From positions 3,042,144 to 3,106,143 of the forward strand of contig NC_009380.1 in NCBI RefSeq assembly GCF_000016425.1: 64,000 nucleotides of DNA, written 5' to 3'. The notes under the pieces are model-generated. The model searched no databases. It saw only the letters and a program-made list of their open reading frames with translations, and had not been told where the DNA came from. The stretch is from Salinispora tropica CNB-440 (GTDB lineage: Bacteria > Actinomycetota > Actinomycetes > Mycobacteriales > Micromonosporaceae). The translations under genes and the position numbers were made by a program. This document shows positions 54,190 to 63,100 of the stretch, piece after piece (position 1 is the stretch's first letter; every line of letters starts with the position of its first letter).

Positions 54190-54806
54190 TCCAAACCTCC
54201 GTCAACCGCCGATCACCTACGAGCCGACCAAAACGGCTTCGAATCCCGGGAACAACCCTTCGGCGTGTCGTGCAGCTCAGGTTGGTGTGACGCGGGTGGA
54301 TGCCACGCGTCGGCTGAAGCCGATCATAGTGGCGATTGACCACCATGGCGGTTAGGCCGCCGAGAGCGACGACCGCCGCCCGGGCCGCACGCACCGGTCG
54401 CCGCGGCTGTGGTTCCGTCGCTGCCCCGGCAGGAGGTGTCGCGGCGGGGTTCATCACCTCCGCGATACCGGCCGTCAACGAGGACGCCTTCGTCGTTCGA
54501 CATCGTGGCACCGTAGCTTCGCTCGATGGCATCGTCGGCGTGGCCCTCACCCCACTGCCTCGCCATAGGCTGGCGGTGTGGAGCATGGCAAGAAACCGGG
54601 TCCTGCCGCACCCACAGACGAGGGACACTGTCCATCCCGGTGAGGACGACGGCTCATGGACGTTGAGACCGTTGACGCCCCGGAACATCCGCGGTCACCA
54701 GCGTGGTGGTGCCCGGTCAGCCACCCGGCGACACAGCCCTCAACCGAAGCCCTTCGCCGTCACACTGGCGGTGCAGGGCCGACCGTTCCCGATTGGTGGT
54801 GTTCAC
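54190..54806. other. Non-coding or unrecognised region
   Basis: About 600 bases hold no gene I can support. Several frames are open, as is common in such GC-rich DNA, but none shows domains, ribosome binding sites or convincing starts. Confidence 0.4.
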
Positions 54807-55466
54807 GTGGTCAAGGCGCGACCAGCCGCAGGCGGCGGGCGGTGGGTGGAGATCTCACCGGAACGGATTCGTGGTTGGCTCGACGGCTTCTACCGCCGCC
54901 ACGACGGCGCCACCGAGCAGGGCCTCGTGCTGACCGGCGTGAGCAACGGTGATATCGCCACGCTGTATCCGCCGCCGGGGCTTGCCGAGGCGAAGGATGT
55001 CGACACGCTGCTGGCCGGCATCATCCGACCACCCCGAATCGCCGTGCTGCTGGCCCGTAAGGGCGCAGTTGCCGCCGGCGTCGCGGACGGAACGACCATC
55101 ACCGTCTCCAAGGTCGAGCGCTTCTACGTACAGGGTCGCACCGCGGCCGGCGGTTCCTCGCAGCAGCGCTACGCACGTCGCCGCGCCAACCAGGCCCAGG
55201 CTGCTACCCAGCGGGCTGCGGAGATCGCCGCGCGGGTCATGTTGCCCCATGTTCCCGGTGTTGTCGCCGACCCGCACGATGCGGTCAGGTCCCTGGTCTG
55301 CGGCGGCGACCGATCGATGATCGAGGCGATACTGACAGACCGGCGTCTGTCGCCACTGGCCCGGCTGCGTCATTCACACCTGCTCGAATCCGCCGAGCCC
55401 CGTCTGGCCGTCCTGGCGGATGCGGTGGTTGCGGCCAGACGGATCCGCGTCCATCTGATGCCGTGA
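54807..55466 (+). CDS. acVLRF1-family peptidyl-tRNA hydrolase
   Basis: This is a 219-residue actinobacterial VLRF1-type protein. Its centre has the family's GGSSQQRYARRRANQ, the loop carrying the glutamine that in Vms1/ANKZF1-type release factors releases nascent chains from stalled ribosomes. The start at GTG 54807 precedes KARPAAGGGRWVEISPERI. The C-terminal LARLRHSHLLESAEPRLAVL completes the domain. It acts in translation quality control and is a housekeeping gene unrelated to the cluster. The longer upstream frame is rejected. Confidence 0.88.
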   Translation: MVKARPAAGGGRWVEISPERIRGWLDGFYRRHDGATEQGLVLTGVSNGDIATLYPPPGLAEAKDVDTLLAGIIRPPRIAVLLARKGAVAAGVADGTTITVSKVERFYVQGRTAAGGSSQQRYARRRANQAQAATQRAAEIAARVMLPHVPGVVADPHDAVRSLVCGGDRSMIEAILTDRRLSPLARLRHSHLLESAEPRLAVLADAVVAARRIRVHLMP

Positions 55467-55915
55467 CCACGATCAGGTTTAGCCCGCACGCATGGTGATC
55501 ATTCGCCGGCAAGGTCGCTCCGTAGCTCGGCCTCGATCAGCCGGCCCCCACCCCAGCTGAAACACGGGCCGCAGTAAATCGACCGTCAACATGACGAGAT
55601 CATGACGCGACGGTACGACAGTTGATGTCGTCACCCGAGCGCATGCTGGGACAAGGGTTGGAGCGATGCCAGCGGCATCACTGTCGGGGGCACCCCCGCA
55701 TGTCCGGGGCGAGCTGTCGCCGCGGTCAACGTACACGTGGGTGACCTGCGGCCATGGAGCAGGATGTCTGATGCAGGCTCAAGAATCCGACGCGACGCGG
55801 GCTGGGCCCCTTGGGTCGCGGCCCCGGGCCAGAGCTTGGCGAGCAGAGCACCATCGTTGACTTATCGATTGTCGTTAGGCAAGGGTCATAATGATAGTCG
55901 ATAGGGAGGATGTCG
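55467..55915. promoter_or_regulatory. Upstream region of the DUF2975/XRE pair with inverted repeat
   Basis: No gene is supported here. At 55863-55903 an imperfect inverted repeat pairs TATCGATTGTCGTTA with the complement of TAATGATAGTCGATA (12 of 15), separated by eleven bases and ending just before the ribosome binding site AGGGAGG. It is a candidate autoregulatory operator for the XRE protein encoded next. Confidence 0.5.
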
Positions 55916-56608
55916 GTGAGTGCGACCGTGAGAGTGCGCCTGCTGACCGGACTGCTCGGTGCGGCCGCTGCGGCCGTGTTGGTGTTCGGCGTGTGGCCGA
56001 CCTTGCTTGGGCCATCCGGCCTGGAATTAGGGCGTGGCATGGTCCCGATGCCCACGCCGCAGCCAATGTTGTCCGTGGCGGTGCGGCCTGACGACGGATT
56101 CGGCGATCGGTGGCAGGCTACCGGCGACGACTACCACGAGTTGTTCGCGTGGAAGGACACCTCCGACGGCACTCGGGATGCCGCCAAAGGGCTACCGCCG
56201 GTCGAGCTGTTCTTCCCGACGATGGGGCTTTCGATCTTGGGGCCGACGTGGACCGATCGGATCAGCTTCGCCGGGCCGGAGCTCGCGGCGCAGGCGTTGC
56301 TCCTGTCTGTGCTCTGGCTGCTGTGGCGTATCGTCCGCACGGCGCCTACCGGCGAGGTGTTCACCACCGTCAACGCCCGTCGGATAGTCGGCATCGGCTT
56401 GGTGGTGGCGGTTGGCGGTAGCGCGGTCCAGCTACTCGGTCTCGCCGCTCACCAGGCCATCGTCGCCCGCTCCGCCGCGGCTGGCATCGTTGACGTCGCC
56501 TTCTCGTTCTCGTTCGTGCCACTGGCAATCGGTGCGACTGTTCTGTTGCTGGCCGAGGTGTTTCGGCAGGGTGTGCGGCTGCGAGCCGACGTGGCCGGGC
56601 TGGTGTGA
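55916..56608 (+). CDS. DUF2975 membrane protein
   Basis: This is a 230-residue protein with four predicted membrane segments, the usual DUF2975 number: LTGLLGAAAAAVLVFGVWPT, AAQALLLSVLWLLWRIV, IVGIGLVVAVGGSAVQLLGL and LAIGATVLLLAEVF. A soluble loop of about 90 residues follows the first segment. GTG 55916 is preferred to ATG 55910 because the AGGGAGG site abuts the ATG. It is coupled to the XRE gene by a one-base stop/start overlap, the conserved arrangement for this family, in which the membrane protein may modulate the regulator. Confidence 0.85.
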   Translation: MSATVRVRLLTGLLGAAAAAVLVFGVWPTLLGPSGLELGRGMVPMPTPQPMLSVAVRPDDGFGDRWQATGDDYHELFAWKDTSDGTRDAAKGLPPVELFFPTMGLSILGPTWTDRISFAGPELAAQALLLSVLWLLWRIVRTAPTGEVFTTVNARRIVGIGLVVAVGGSAVQLLGLAAHQAIVARSAAAGIVDVAFSFSFVPLAIGATVLLLAEVFRQGVRLRADVAGLV

Positions 56609-56847
56609 TGGCGCGAGCGTCAGACGAGGCTGGCCACCGGATTGTGGTTCACCTCGACCGAGTCCTCGCCGCTCGGGGCATGACCTTGGTCGAACTCTCC
56701 GAGCAGGCGGGCGTGAGCGTGGTGAACCTCTCGGTGCTGAAGAACGGTCGCGCCCGGGCCATCAGGTTTTCCACCCTCACCGCCATCTGCGACGCCCTGC
56801 GCTGCGCGCCCGGTGACCTCCTGGAGATCGATGGCGGTGAGAGCTAG
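56608..56847 (+). CDS. XRE-family small helix-turn-helix regulator
   Basis: This is a 79-residue Cro/C1-type (YozG-like) regulator that is all DNA-binding domain: RGMTLVELSEQAGVSVVNLS is the HTH, followed by FSTLTAICDALRCAPGDLLE. ATG 56608 overlaps the DUF2975 stop. It probably binds the inverted repeat upstream of the pair. Confidence 0.93.
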   Translation: MARASDEAGHRIVVHLDRVLAARGMTLVELSEQAGVSVVNLSVLKNGRARAIRFSTLTAICDALRCAPGDLLEIDGGES

Positions 56848-56920
56848 CGCCACCTAGTAGTACTTTGTCGCATTTTGGATATTTCGGGCACTGTTGGTGT
56901 GGTGAGCCGTTGGCTCCGAT

Positions 56921-58170
56921 ATGGATGTTCGGAAAGTAGAGCGTCTGGGTGGCGATCTGGCCGATTTCACCGGTGAGGTGTTCGGGTCGTTGACTCGGGT
57001 CGGGTGGCAGGATCGGGCCGGGCAGTATGTGCGCGGGTTGATGGTGGATGGGTGGCGTAAGTCGATCCAGCCGATGGCGGGGCGCCTGCCGGGTGTGCAT
57101 GATCAGGCGTTGAACCATGTCGTGACGAACAGTCCGTGGGGTGTGGTGCCGGTGTGGCGGCGGCTGGCGTCTCGGATGGATGAGGCGATCACGCCGGCGG
57201 TGTGGGCTGTTGATGACACGGGCTGGCTCAAGTGCGGTACGGCGTCGCCGGGTGTGGCCCGGTAGTGCACCGGCACGGCGGGCAAGGTCACGAACTGCCA
57301 GATCGGGGTGAGGGTGAACCTGGTCGGCGATGTCGCGTCGTGTCCGGTCGGCTGGCGGTTGTTTATGCCCGCCTCGTGGGATCCCGCCTCGGCCGAGACT
57401 GCCGTCGATGTCGGCTTGCGGCGGGCGCGGGCGCAGGTCCCCGACGATGTCGGGCATCGGGAGAAGTGGCGTCTCGGGTTGGACATGATCGACGAGGTGA
57501 TCGGGTGAGGACTGACGCCACCGGTGATCGTGGCGGACGCCGGGTACGGCGACAGCGGCGAGTTCCGCCACGGCCTGACTGAGCGTGGTTTGTCCTATGT
57601 GGTGCGGGCGGCTACCACGATCGGCGTTCAACGGCAGGAAGCGGCACGGACCGCGCCACCGGCGGCGTGGACAGGCCGGCGACCGACACTGCGATACCGC
57701 AACCCCGCGACCTCGGTCACGGACCTCATCCTGTCCCACAGCGCTGCCGCGGCCCAGTCGGTGTCCTGGCGTGACGGCTCCCGCACCCGCGCGGGCAGGC
57801 CGGTGACGATGCGCTCCCGGTTCGTGTTCCTGCGGGTCCGGCCAGCCGGACGGATCCTGCTCGCCGCCCACCGCGACCAGGACCTACCCGAAGCGTGGCT
57901 GATCGCCGAATGGCCACCCGAGCGCGACGAACCCACCAACTACTGGCTGTCGAACCCGCCCGCCACCACCGCGAAACGCACCCTCATCCGATGGGCGAAA
58001 CTCCGCTGGCGCATCGAACACGACTACCGCGAACTGAAAACCGGACTCGGCCTCGACCACTACGAAGGCCGCACCTGGCAAGGCTGGCACCACCACGTCA
58101 CCCTCGTATCCGCCGCCCACGCCTTCTGCACCCTGCAACGCCTCGACCCACAAGCCCCCGCGCCGGACCG
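56921..58170 (+). pseudogene. IS701-family transposase with two in-frame stops
   Basis: A single frame carries the whole transposase: LADFTGEVFGSLTRVGWQD, RKSIQPMAGRLPGVHDQALN, AVDDTGWLKCGTASPGVAR, TGTAGKVTNCQIGVRVNLV, PPVIVADAGYGDSGEFRHGL, LRWRIEHDYRELKTGLGLDH and HAFCTLQRL. TAG at 57263-57265 and TGA at 57506-57508 interrupt it, each one transition from a sense codon expected in relatives (Gln or Trp). Unlike other relics here there is no frameshift. The 3' end runs without a stop into the fragment at 58274. Terminal repeats were not resolved. Confidence 0.85.
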
Positions 58171-58273
58171 AAGGGACCGATCATCGGCACCAGCAACCGG
58201 TTGGCCTGCTCCCAGCGCGTGCCGGCATGCGGACGTACCGAAGGCGCGCATCCGCTCAATCGGTGATGTCCAA

Positions 58274-58338
58274 GGATCAAACGCTCGATCGCCTCGACGA
58301 GGTCGACGACCATCTCGCCACCTACCTGCTCATGCCTG
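58274..58338 (-). pseudogene. Fragment paralogous to the gene at 53708-54189
   Basis: The minus strand reads LRRHEQVGGEMVVDLVEAIE and on to RLILG, matching HEQVDGEVVADLAEAIESLI of the 53.7 kb gene; the DNA shares gctcgatcgcctcg-like and cctacctgctcatgcc stretches. Nothing else of the gene is found with confidence. It lies just beyond the IS701 remnant. Confidence 0.6.
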
Positions 58339-58465
58339 CGGAGTTCGGTGGTTGGGTCTTGGTGTTCGCGTCACCTCCGCTGTCAGCTGCGTGAGGAACC
58401 TCCAAGGTCGTGCGCCGTAAGCGGCGGCGGAGTGACCACAGTCGCCGTAGTGACCCAACAACGGG

Positions 58466-59719
58466 TCAACGCGCAACGGACAACACAGCACGGCGCAGTG
58501 CCTGGCTCGCCAGGGCGACGAGCCCAGCAGTGGCTGCGAGAGCCGTCCCACCCAAGAACACCGCAGCCGTTCCCCACCGCCCGGCGGCCAACCCGGTGAT
58601 CGCGTAGCTGACCGGAATGCCACCAAAACCAGCCAGGCTACTCAGACTCATCACCCGGCCCAGGTATTGCGGCGGTGTTTGCGCCTGCAGCAGGGCCGTC
58701 CCGAGCGCGCCAGCGAGACCGACGCTGACGCCGAGCAGCAACGACGCGGCGACCGCCCACAGCCTGGCTGGGGCAAACCCAATACCGGCGAGCGCTCCCC
58801 CCGTCACAACGGCGAGAGGGCCAACGAGTAGACCAGCGCGCGGGAGATGGCCGAGCACTGCCACCGCCACCGCTGCCAGTGCGGCACCGACACCGAAGCC
58901 GCCGACGATCAGACCCATGCCCGCAGCACCCCAGCCGCGCTCCTGGGCCAGCAGCGCGATGCCCACATTGAACGGGCCGGTGAAGCCCAACTCGGCGACT
59001 GCCGAGACGAGCAGAATGGTACGCAGCAACGGCGACCGCGCGGCCACAGCCAGCCCGGCCCGGACTTCTTTACCCATACCCCGTGATCGGCCGGATCCCG
59101 CGGCTGGCTTGGTGACCACTCCGGGGCGGACCCTGACCGCGGCGAGCGCAAGCACCGAAACGGCGAAGGTGAGCGCGTTGAGCGCGAACGCCGCGGCGAT
59201 CCCGTATGCGGCGACAATCGCTCCGCCGAGCGGCGCACCAGCAACGATGGCGCCCCGCGCCAGCGTCATCCGCATGCCTTGCAGCCGGGCGAGGTGCTCC
59301 GCTGCCACCAGATACGGCGGCAGCGCCCCAACAGCGGGCAGGAACACCGCGTCGACTGCGCCGAACACCAGCGCCACCACGACCAACACCGCGAGGGCTG
59401 GTTCGGCGGTGGCTGTGGCCACCGCCGCAGCGGCCATCACCGCGCAGCGCAGCGCGTCACTGCCAAGCATCAGACGCCGCGCACCCCATCGGTCAACCGC
59501 TGCCCCGCCCAGCAGGAGTAGCACCAGCCGGGACACCGACGCGGTGGCCAGGACCAACCCGGCCGCACCGGCGCCGGCCACCTGAGTAGCGGTCCAGGCC
59601 AATGCCACGAAGTAGACTTGATCACCCACCAGCGACACGCCGAAACCCGCGAGCCAGCGCAGGACGTTGCCATCCCGGTACGAGGGCGGTGGCCGGACCG
59701 CGACCGCCTGGTGCGTCAC
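58466..59719 (-). CDS. MFS transporter, MdfA/MFS_3-like
   Basis: This is a 417-residue, 12-segment major facilitator with N-terminal WLAGFGVSLVGDQVYFVALA, a motif-A-like loop GGAAVDRWGARRLMLG, and a C-terminal segment AVFLGGTALAATAGLVALAS. The type resembles macrolide/enterobactin exporter-like MFS_3 proteins. It overlaps the ArsR-like regulator stop by four bases, so regulator and transporter form one unit probably induced by the exported compound. Confidence 0.9.
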   Translation of the reverse strand: MTHQAVAVRPPPSYRDGNVLRWLAGFGVSLVGDQVYFVALAWTATQVAGAGAAGLVLATASVSRLVLLLLGGAAVDRWGARRLMLGSDALRCAVMAAAAVATATAEPALAVLVVVALVFGAVDAVFLPAVGALPPYLVAAEHLARLQGMRMTLARGAIVAGAPLGGAIVAAYGIAAAFALNALTFAVSVLALAAVRVRPGVVTKPAAGSGRSRGMGKEVRAGLAVAARSPLLRTILLVSAVAELGFTGPFNVGIALLAQERGWGAAGMGLIVGGFGVGAALAAVAVAVLGHLPRAGLLVGPLAVVTGGALAGIGFAPARLWAVAASLLLGVSVGLAGALGTALLQAQTPPQYLGRVMSLSSLAGFGGIPVSYAITGLAAGRWGTAAVFLGGTALAATAGLVALASQALRRAVLSVAR

Positions 59720-60306
59720 AGCTGGAACGGGAAGGCGTGGATGAACATCAGAACGTGCTCCCGGCCGGGCTCGTCGGGCCGGCCCTCGGCACTGACTCGC
59801 CCACGCTCAGCCCACTTCTGCACCACCGTTGTCAGCTCGGCGCTCAGCTCGGCCAGCTCGGCGGCCGTAAGCCGGAACAACGATTCGCTGGAGAACGAGG
59901 CGTCGGTCCACGCCTCGCCCCAGGCGTGATCCTCGTCGATCCACCGTTCGAGCCGACTGACCTGATGGGCCAGCATCTGACGCTTAGCCGTGACCGCCAC
60001 GCCACGGGCCTGCGGATCCCCGGCGAACTCCGACCCCGCGAAGCTGAAACCCTCGTGGGTCTTGCGCCACCAACGCTCCCGCCGATCACCAGAGCGGCGC
60101 GGTGCCTCCTCGATCAGGCCATGCGTGGCCAACTCTCGCAGGTGATAGCTGACCAGTGAGAGCGACTCATCGACCAACTCGGCGAGCCGGGACGCAGTCG
60201 CCTCCCGCTCTGCAGTCAGCGCGTAGAACAACCGCAGCCGCAACGGGTGGGCGAACATCCGTAGCTCGGCAACGCTCTTGAGTCGCCGGTTCGATTCAGG
60301 TGCCAT
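59716..60306 (-). CDS. ArsR-like winged-helix regulator
   Basis: This is a 196-residue protein with an N-terminal winged helix (SVAELRMFAHPLRLRLFYAL, ASRLAELVDESLSLVSYHLR) and a C-terminal helical effector region (FRLTAAELAELSAELTTVVQ). It is the short-helix type often called helix-turn-helix domain-containing protein, near ArsR/PadR. ATG 60306 is used. The inverted repeat at 60336-60351 lies 30-45 bases upstream, suggesting autoregulation together with the coupled MFS gene. Confidence 0.88.
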   Translation of the reverse strand: MAPESNRRLKSVAELRMFAHPLRLRLFYALTAEREATASRLAELVDESLSLVSYHLRELATHGLIEEAPRRSGDRRERWWRKTHEGFSFAGSEFAGDPQARGVAVTAKRQMLAHQVSRLERWIDEDHAWGEAWTDASFSSESLFRLTAAELAELSAELTTVVQKWAERGRVSAEGRPDEPGREHVLMFIHAFPFQL

Positions 60307-60335
60307 ACATCCATAGTATTCACTCAAAAAATTTT

Positions 60336-60351
60336 GTGCAAATTTTTGCAC
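60336..60351. promoter_or_regulatory. Operator candidate GTGCAAA-TT-TTTGCAC
   Basis: A perfect seven-base inverted repeat with a two-base spacer lies in an AT-rich stretch 30 bases before the ArsR-like start codon. It is the most AT-rich short region in this part of the window and is likely to overlap the promoter. Confidence 0.65.
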
Positions 60352-60760
60352 TAGTCTGTTGAGGGGCAACCACGGTCCCCAGCTCCGCTCCACTACGCCA
60401 TGTCCCTCGCGGGCCACCACCGGCCAAATGCGATCACTGCTCAGCGATGCTGAGGAGGCCCCACTCACCGTCATCTACCGCCACCAACGCCCTGCGACAC
60501 AAGATCGCCAGCATTGCGGCGCCAGCGGCCCACCGCCGAGACACATACGTCGGGCTCCATCGAGGTCGGCGATCCCGATGCGCCTACGGTGAACTGACGG
60601 TCGACCATCTCGTCGGCCTACCACCACACCTGGCTTCAGCAGACCTGCTCAGGGCACCGGCATGGCTTCGGGCTCGTGGACAGGACCAACCAGCCCGGTC
60701 CGTGGTGGTCCGGTCCGTGATGGTCACGCGTCGACGCATTCGCCCAGTACCTGACACGCC

Positions 60761-61075
60761 ATGGTCCTGGTGCCGCCGATATCATCGATACAATTGGCCA
60801 ACCGCGCGGTCACTGAGGATCGCCACCGCATCACCCTCCCAGCGGGGATAAGCGTTCCGGTCATCGCCGCGTGGAACACCGAAGGAAACCTGCTCAACCT
60901 ACTCGCGCCCGGACCTTGCCGAACTGGGGAACGCGTCCACCGTCTGCTGCACCGCTTCTACGCACCCGACATCCGCTTCCTGCGCTACTATCCCACGTCG
61001 GCCGGCAACGAAATCCGCCAACTCGTCGTCCACGACACGCCACTGAGCGCGGGCACCACCATCGATCTGCCGTGA
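60761..61075 (+). CDS. Unrecognised open frame
   Basis: A 104-codon frame ends 17 bases before the histidine kinase start. It reads ITLPAGISVPVIAAWNTEGN and RFYAPDIRFLRYYPTSAGNE, which looks like real protein, but there is no good ribosome binding site and no family I recognise. It may be the end of a decayed gene occupying about 60440-61075. The rest of 60352-60760 shows no supportable gene. Confidence 0.3.
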   Translation: MVLVPPISSIQLANRAVTEDRHRITLPAGISVPVIAAWNTEGNLLNLLAPGPCRTGERVHRLLHRFYAPDIRFLRYYPTSAGNEIRQLVVHDTPLSAGTTIDLP

Positions 61076-61092
61076 CCAGGGAGCCGGAGGAC

Positions 61093-62394
61093 ATGGACGC
61101 CATCTCCACCGCGCAGTTCCGGCCGATCCTGTCGCGAGCCCTGCGGGCCACCGGCCGCGGTGTGGTGCTCGCGGCCACCGCCGTGCTCAGTCTGGCCCTC
61201 TTCGTCGCCACCACCCTCGCCACGGCGTTCATCCTGCTCGGTGTCGGAGTGCTGCTGCTGCCACTGCTCACTCCGCTGGTCCGCCGGCTAACCGGGCTGT
61301 ACCGGGACCTCGCCGCCCGCTCCGGGGTCACGATCGCCACGCCGTACCTTCCCGGGAGCCCGACGGAGCCCGGGGTGGTCGGCTGGGTACAGCGCTGCCG
61401 GTTCATCCTCACCGACCCGGCAAGCTGGCGTGATCTGCTGTTCCTGCTGCTCAATGTCGTGGTCGGCTTCGCGCTCGGGCTGCTGCCGGTCGCTCTGCTG
61501 GTGTACGCGGTGGAGGGGTTGTTGCTCTCCTCCGGGTTCTGGGTGCTGGTGCGGGAGTCCGGGGTGGACTTCTGGTACGGCTTCACCCCGATGGATACCT
61601 GGCCAAGGGCGGCGCTCGGGGCGCTGGTCAGCCTGACGGTATTCGGCATCTGGCTGGCCGTGGCCCCGGGGGTGGTCGCCGGGCACGCGCACTTCGCCAA
61701 GGCACTGCTCGGACCGAGCGAGCGGGCGTTGATCGCCTCCCGCATGCGGCACCTCTCGGAGACCCGGTCGGATGTCATCAACATCCAGGCCACCGAGCTG
61801 CGCCGGATCGAGCGCGACCTGCACGACGGTGCGCAGGCACGGCTGGTGGCGATCGGCATGAAACTCGGCGCGGCCACCCGCCAGCTGCATACCAATCCAG
61901 ACGCTGCGGAGACGCTGCTGGTCGATGCACGCAACGCCACCGCCACCGCGCTGGAGGAGTTGCGCTGCCTGATTCGCGGCATCCACCCGCCGGTGCTCGC
62001 CGAGCGCGGCCTTGAGGACGCCGTCCGGGCGATCGCTTTGGAGAGCCCGATCGACGTCACTGTCACGGCCGACGTGCCCGGCCGGTTGGCCGCGCCGGCG
62101 GAGTCCGCCGTCTACTTCGCGATCTCCGAACTGTTGACCAACGTCGCCAAGCACGCCAACGCCGACCGGGCGAGCATCGACCTGCGCCATGAGGACGGTT
62201 CGCTGCGCGCGGTGGTGATCGACAACGGTCAGGGCGGCGCGGATGCCAGTGCCGGCACCGGACTCCGGGGCATCGAACGGCGTTGTGCTACGTTCGACGG
62301 GACATTTGTCCTCAGCAGTCCCGAAGGTGGGCCGACCAACGCGATCCTGGAGCTGCCGTGCGCGTTGTACTCGCCGAGGACCTCTTCCTTCTGA
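61093..62394 (+). CDS. Membrane sensor histidine kinase (NarL-type system)
   Basis: This is a 433-residue kinase. About four to five membrane segments lie in the first 210 residues (VVLAATAVLSLALFVATTLA, LLFLLLNVVVGFALGLLPVA, ALGALVSLTVFGIWLAVAPG), with an N-terminal sensor part of the DUF4118/PspC-like actinobacterial type. The HisKA_3 phosphoacceptor is His244 in RIERDLHDGAQARL, and the ATPase domain has ELLTNVAKHANA and DNGQGG. ATG 61093 follows GGAGG. It signals to the overlapping response regulator gene; the stimulus is unknown, though the neighbouring FtsX-type transporter suggests cell-envelope or antibiotic stress. Confidence 0.93.
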   Translation: MDAISTAQFRPILSRALRATGRGVVLAATAVLSLALFVATTLATAFILLGVGVLLLPLLTPLVRRLTGLYRDLAARSGVTIATPYLPGSPTEPGVVGWVQRCRFILTDPASWRDLLFLLLNVVVGFALGLLPVALLVYAVEGLLLSSGFWVLVRESGVDFWYGFTPMDTWPRAALGALVSLTVFGIWLAVAPGVVAGHAHFAKALLGPSERALIASRMRHLSETRSDVINIQATELRRIERDLHDGAQARLVAIGMKLGAATRQLHTNPDAAETLLVDARNATATALEELRCLIRGIHPPVLAERGLEDAVRAIALESPIDVTVTADVPGRLAAPAESAVYFAISELLTNVAKHANADRASIDLRHEDGSLRAVVIDNGQGGADASAGTGLRGIERRCATFDGTFVLSSPEGGPTNAILELPCALYSPRTSSF

Positions 62395-63020
62395 GACAGG
62401 GAATGGTCCAGCTCCTCGAGTCGTACGACTTCGAGATCGTCGCGGCAGTCGACAATGGCCCGGCCCTGCTCGACGCGCTGGTGACCCTGCGCCCAGACGT
62501 GGCGGTGGTCGACGTGCGGCTGCCGCCGACGTTCACCGACGAGGGTCTCCAGGCGGCCCTGGAGGCGCGTCGCCGCTGCCCCGGCCTACCCATCCTGGTG
62601 CTCTCCCAGCACGTCGAGCAGCTGTACGCCAAGGAACTGCTCGCCGACGCCAGCGGCGGCATCGGTTACCTGCTGAAGGACCGGGTGCTCAACAGCGACC
62701 AGTTCGTGGACGCCATCCGCCGGGTCGCCGACGGTGGCACCGCGATGGATCCGCAGGTGATCTCGCAGCTGCTGGCCGTCCGGTCCCGCCGGGAGCCGCT
62801 GTCCATGCTGACCCCGCGCGAGCGGGAGGTGTTGAAACTGATGGCCGAGGGGTGTTCCAACACGGCCATCGCGCAGCGCCTCATCGTCAGTCAGGGTGCG
62901 GTTGCCAAATACACGACCAGCATCTTCGCGAAGCTCGATCTGGCCCCGGCGGACGACAGCAATCGTCGCGTGTTGGCTGTGCTGGCATACCTCAACAGCA
63001 CCCGCGTTGACGTCTCCTGA
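62358..63020 (+). CDS. LuxR/NarL-family response regulator
   Basis: This is a 220-residue regulator. The receiver domain has the acidic pair in VVLAEDLFLL, phosphoacceptor Asp52 in VAVVDVRLPP and conserved Lys in YLLKDRV. The C-terminal LuxR HTH is LTPREREVLKLMAEGCSNTA followed by IAQRLIVSQGAVAKYTTSIF. The GTG start at 62358 (GGAG upstream) lies 37 bases inside the kinase gene, so the pair is translationally coupled. It probably controls the convergent ABC permease locus. Confidence 0.93.
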   Translation: MRVVLAEDLFLLRQGMVQLLESYDFEIVAAVDNGPALLDALVTLRPDVAVVDVRLPPTFTDEGLQAALEARRRCPGLPILVLSQHVEQLYAKELLADASGGIGYLLKDRVLNSDQFVDAIRRVADGGTAMDPQVISQLLAVRSRREPLSMLTPREREVLKLMAEGCSNTAIAQRLIVSQGAVAKYTTSIFAKLDLAPADDSNRRVLAVLAYLNSTRVDVS

Positions 63021-63100
63021 CGGCACGCTCGACCTGGCCCCGCCCGGGCCGGGGCCGCGGCGCCGCCGACAACGGCAGGCAGTGGTCGTTCCGCTGTTCG

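Noticed and set aside
54215..54260. tRNA-like T-loop (ggcttcgaatccc)
   Set aside because: The flanking bases do not form a five-pair T stem and no acceptor or anticodon arms are found.
58617..59585. Long plus-strand frame over the MFS gene
   Set aside because: Its composition (Ala/Pro/Thr/Arg-rich, no domains) is that of an antisense shadow. The minus-strand frame gives a complete 12-segment transporter.
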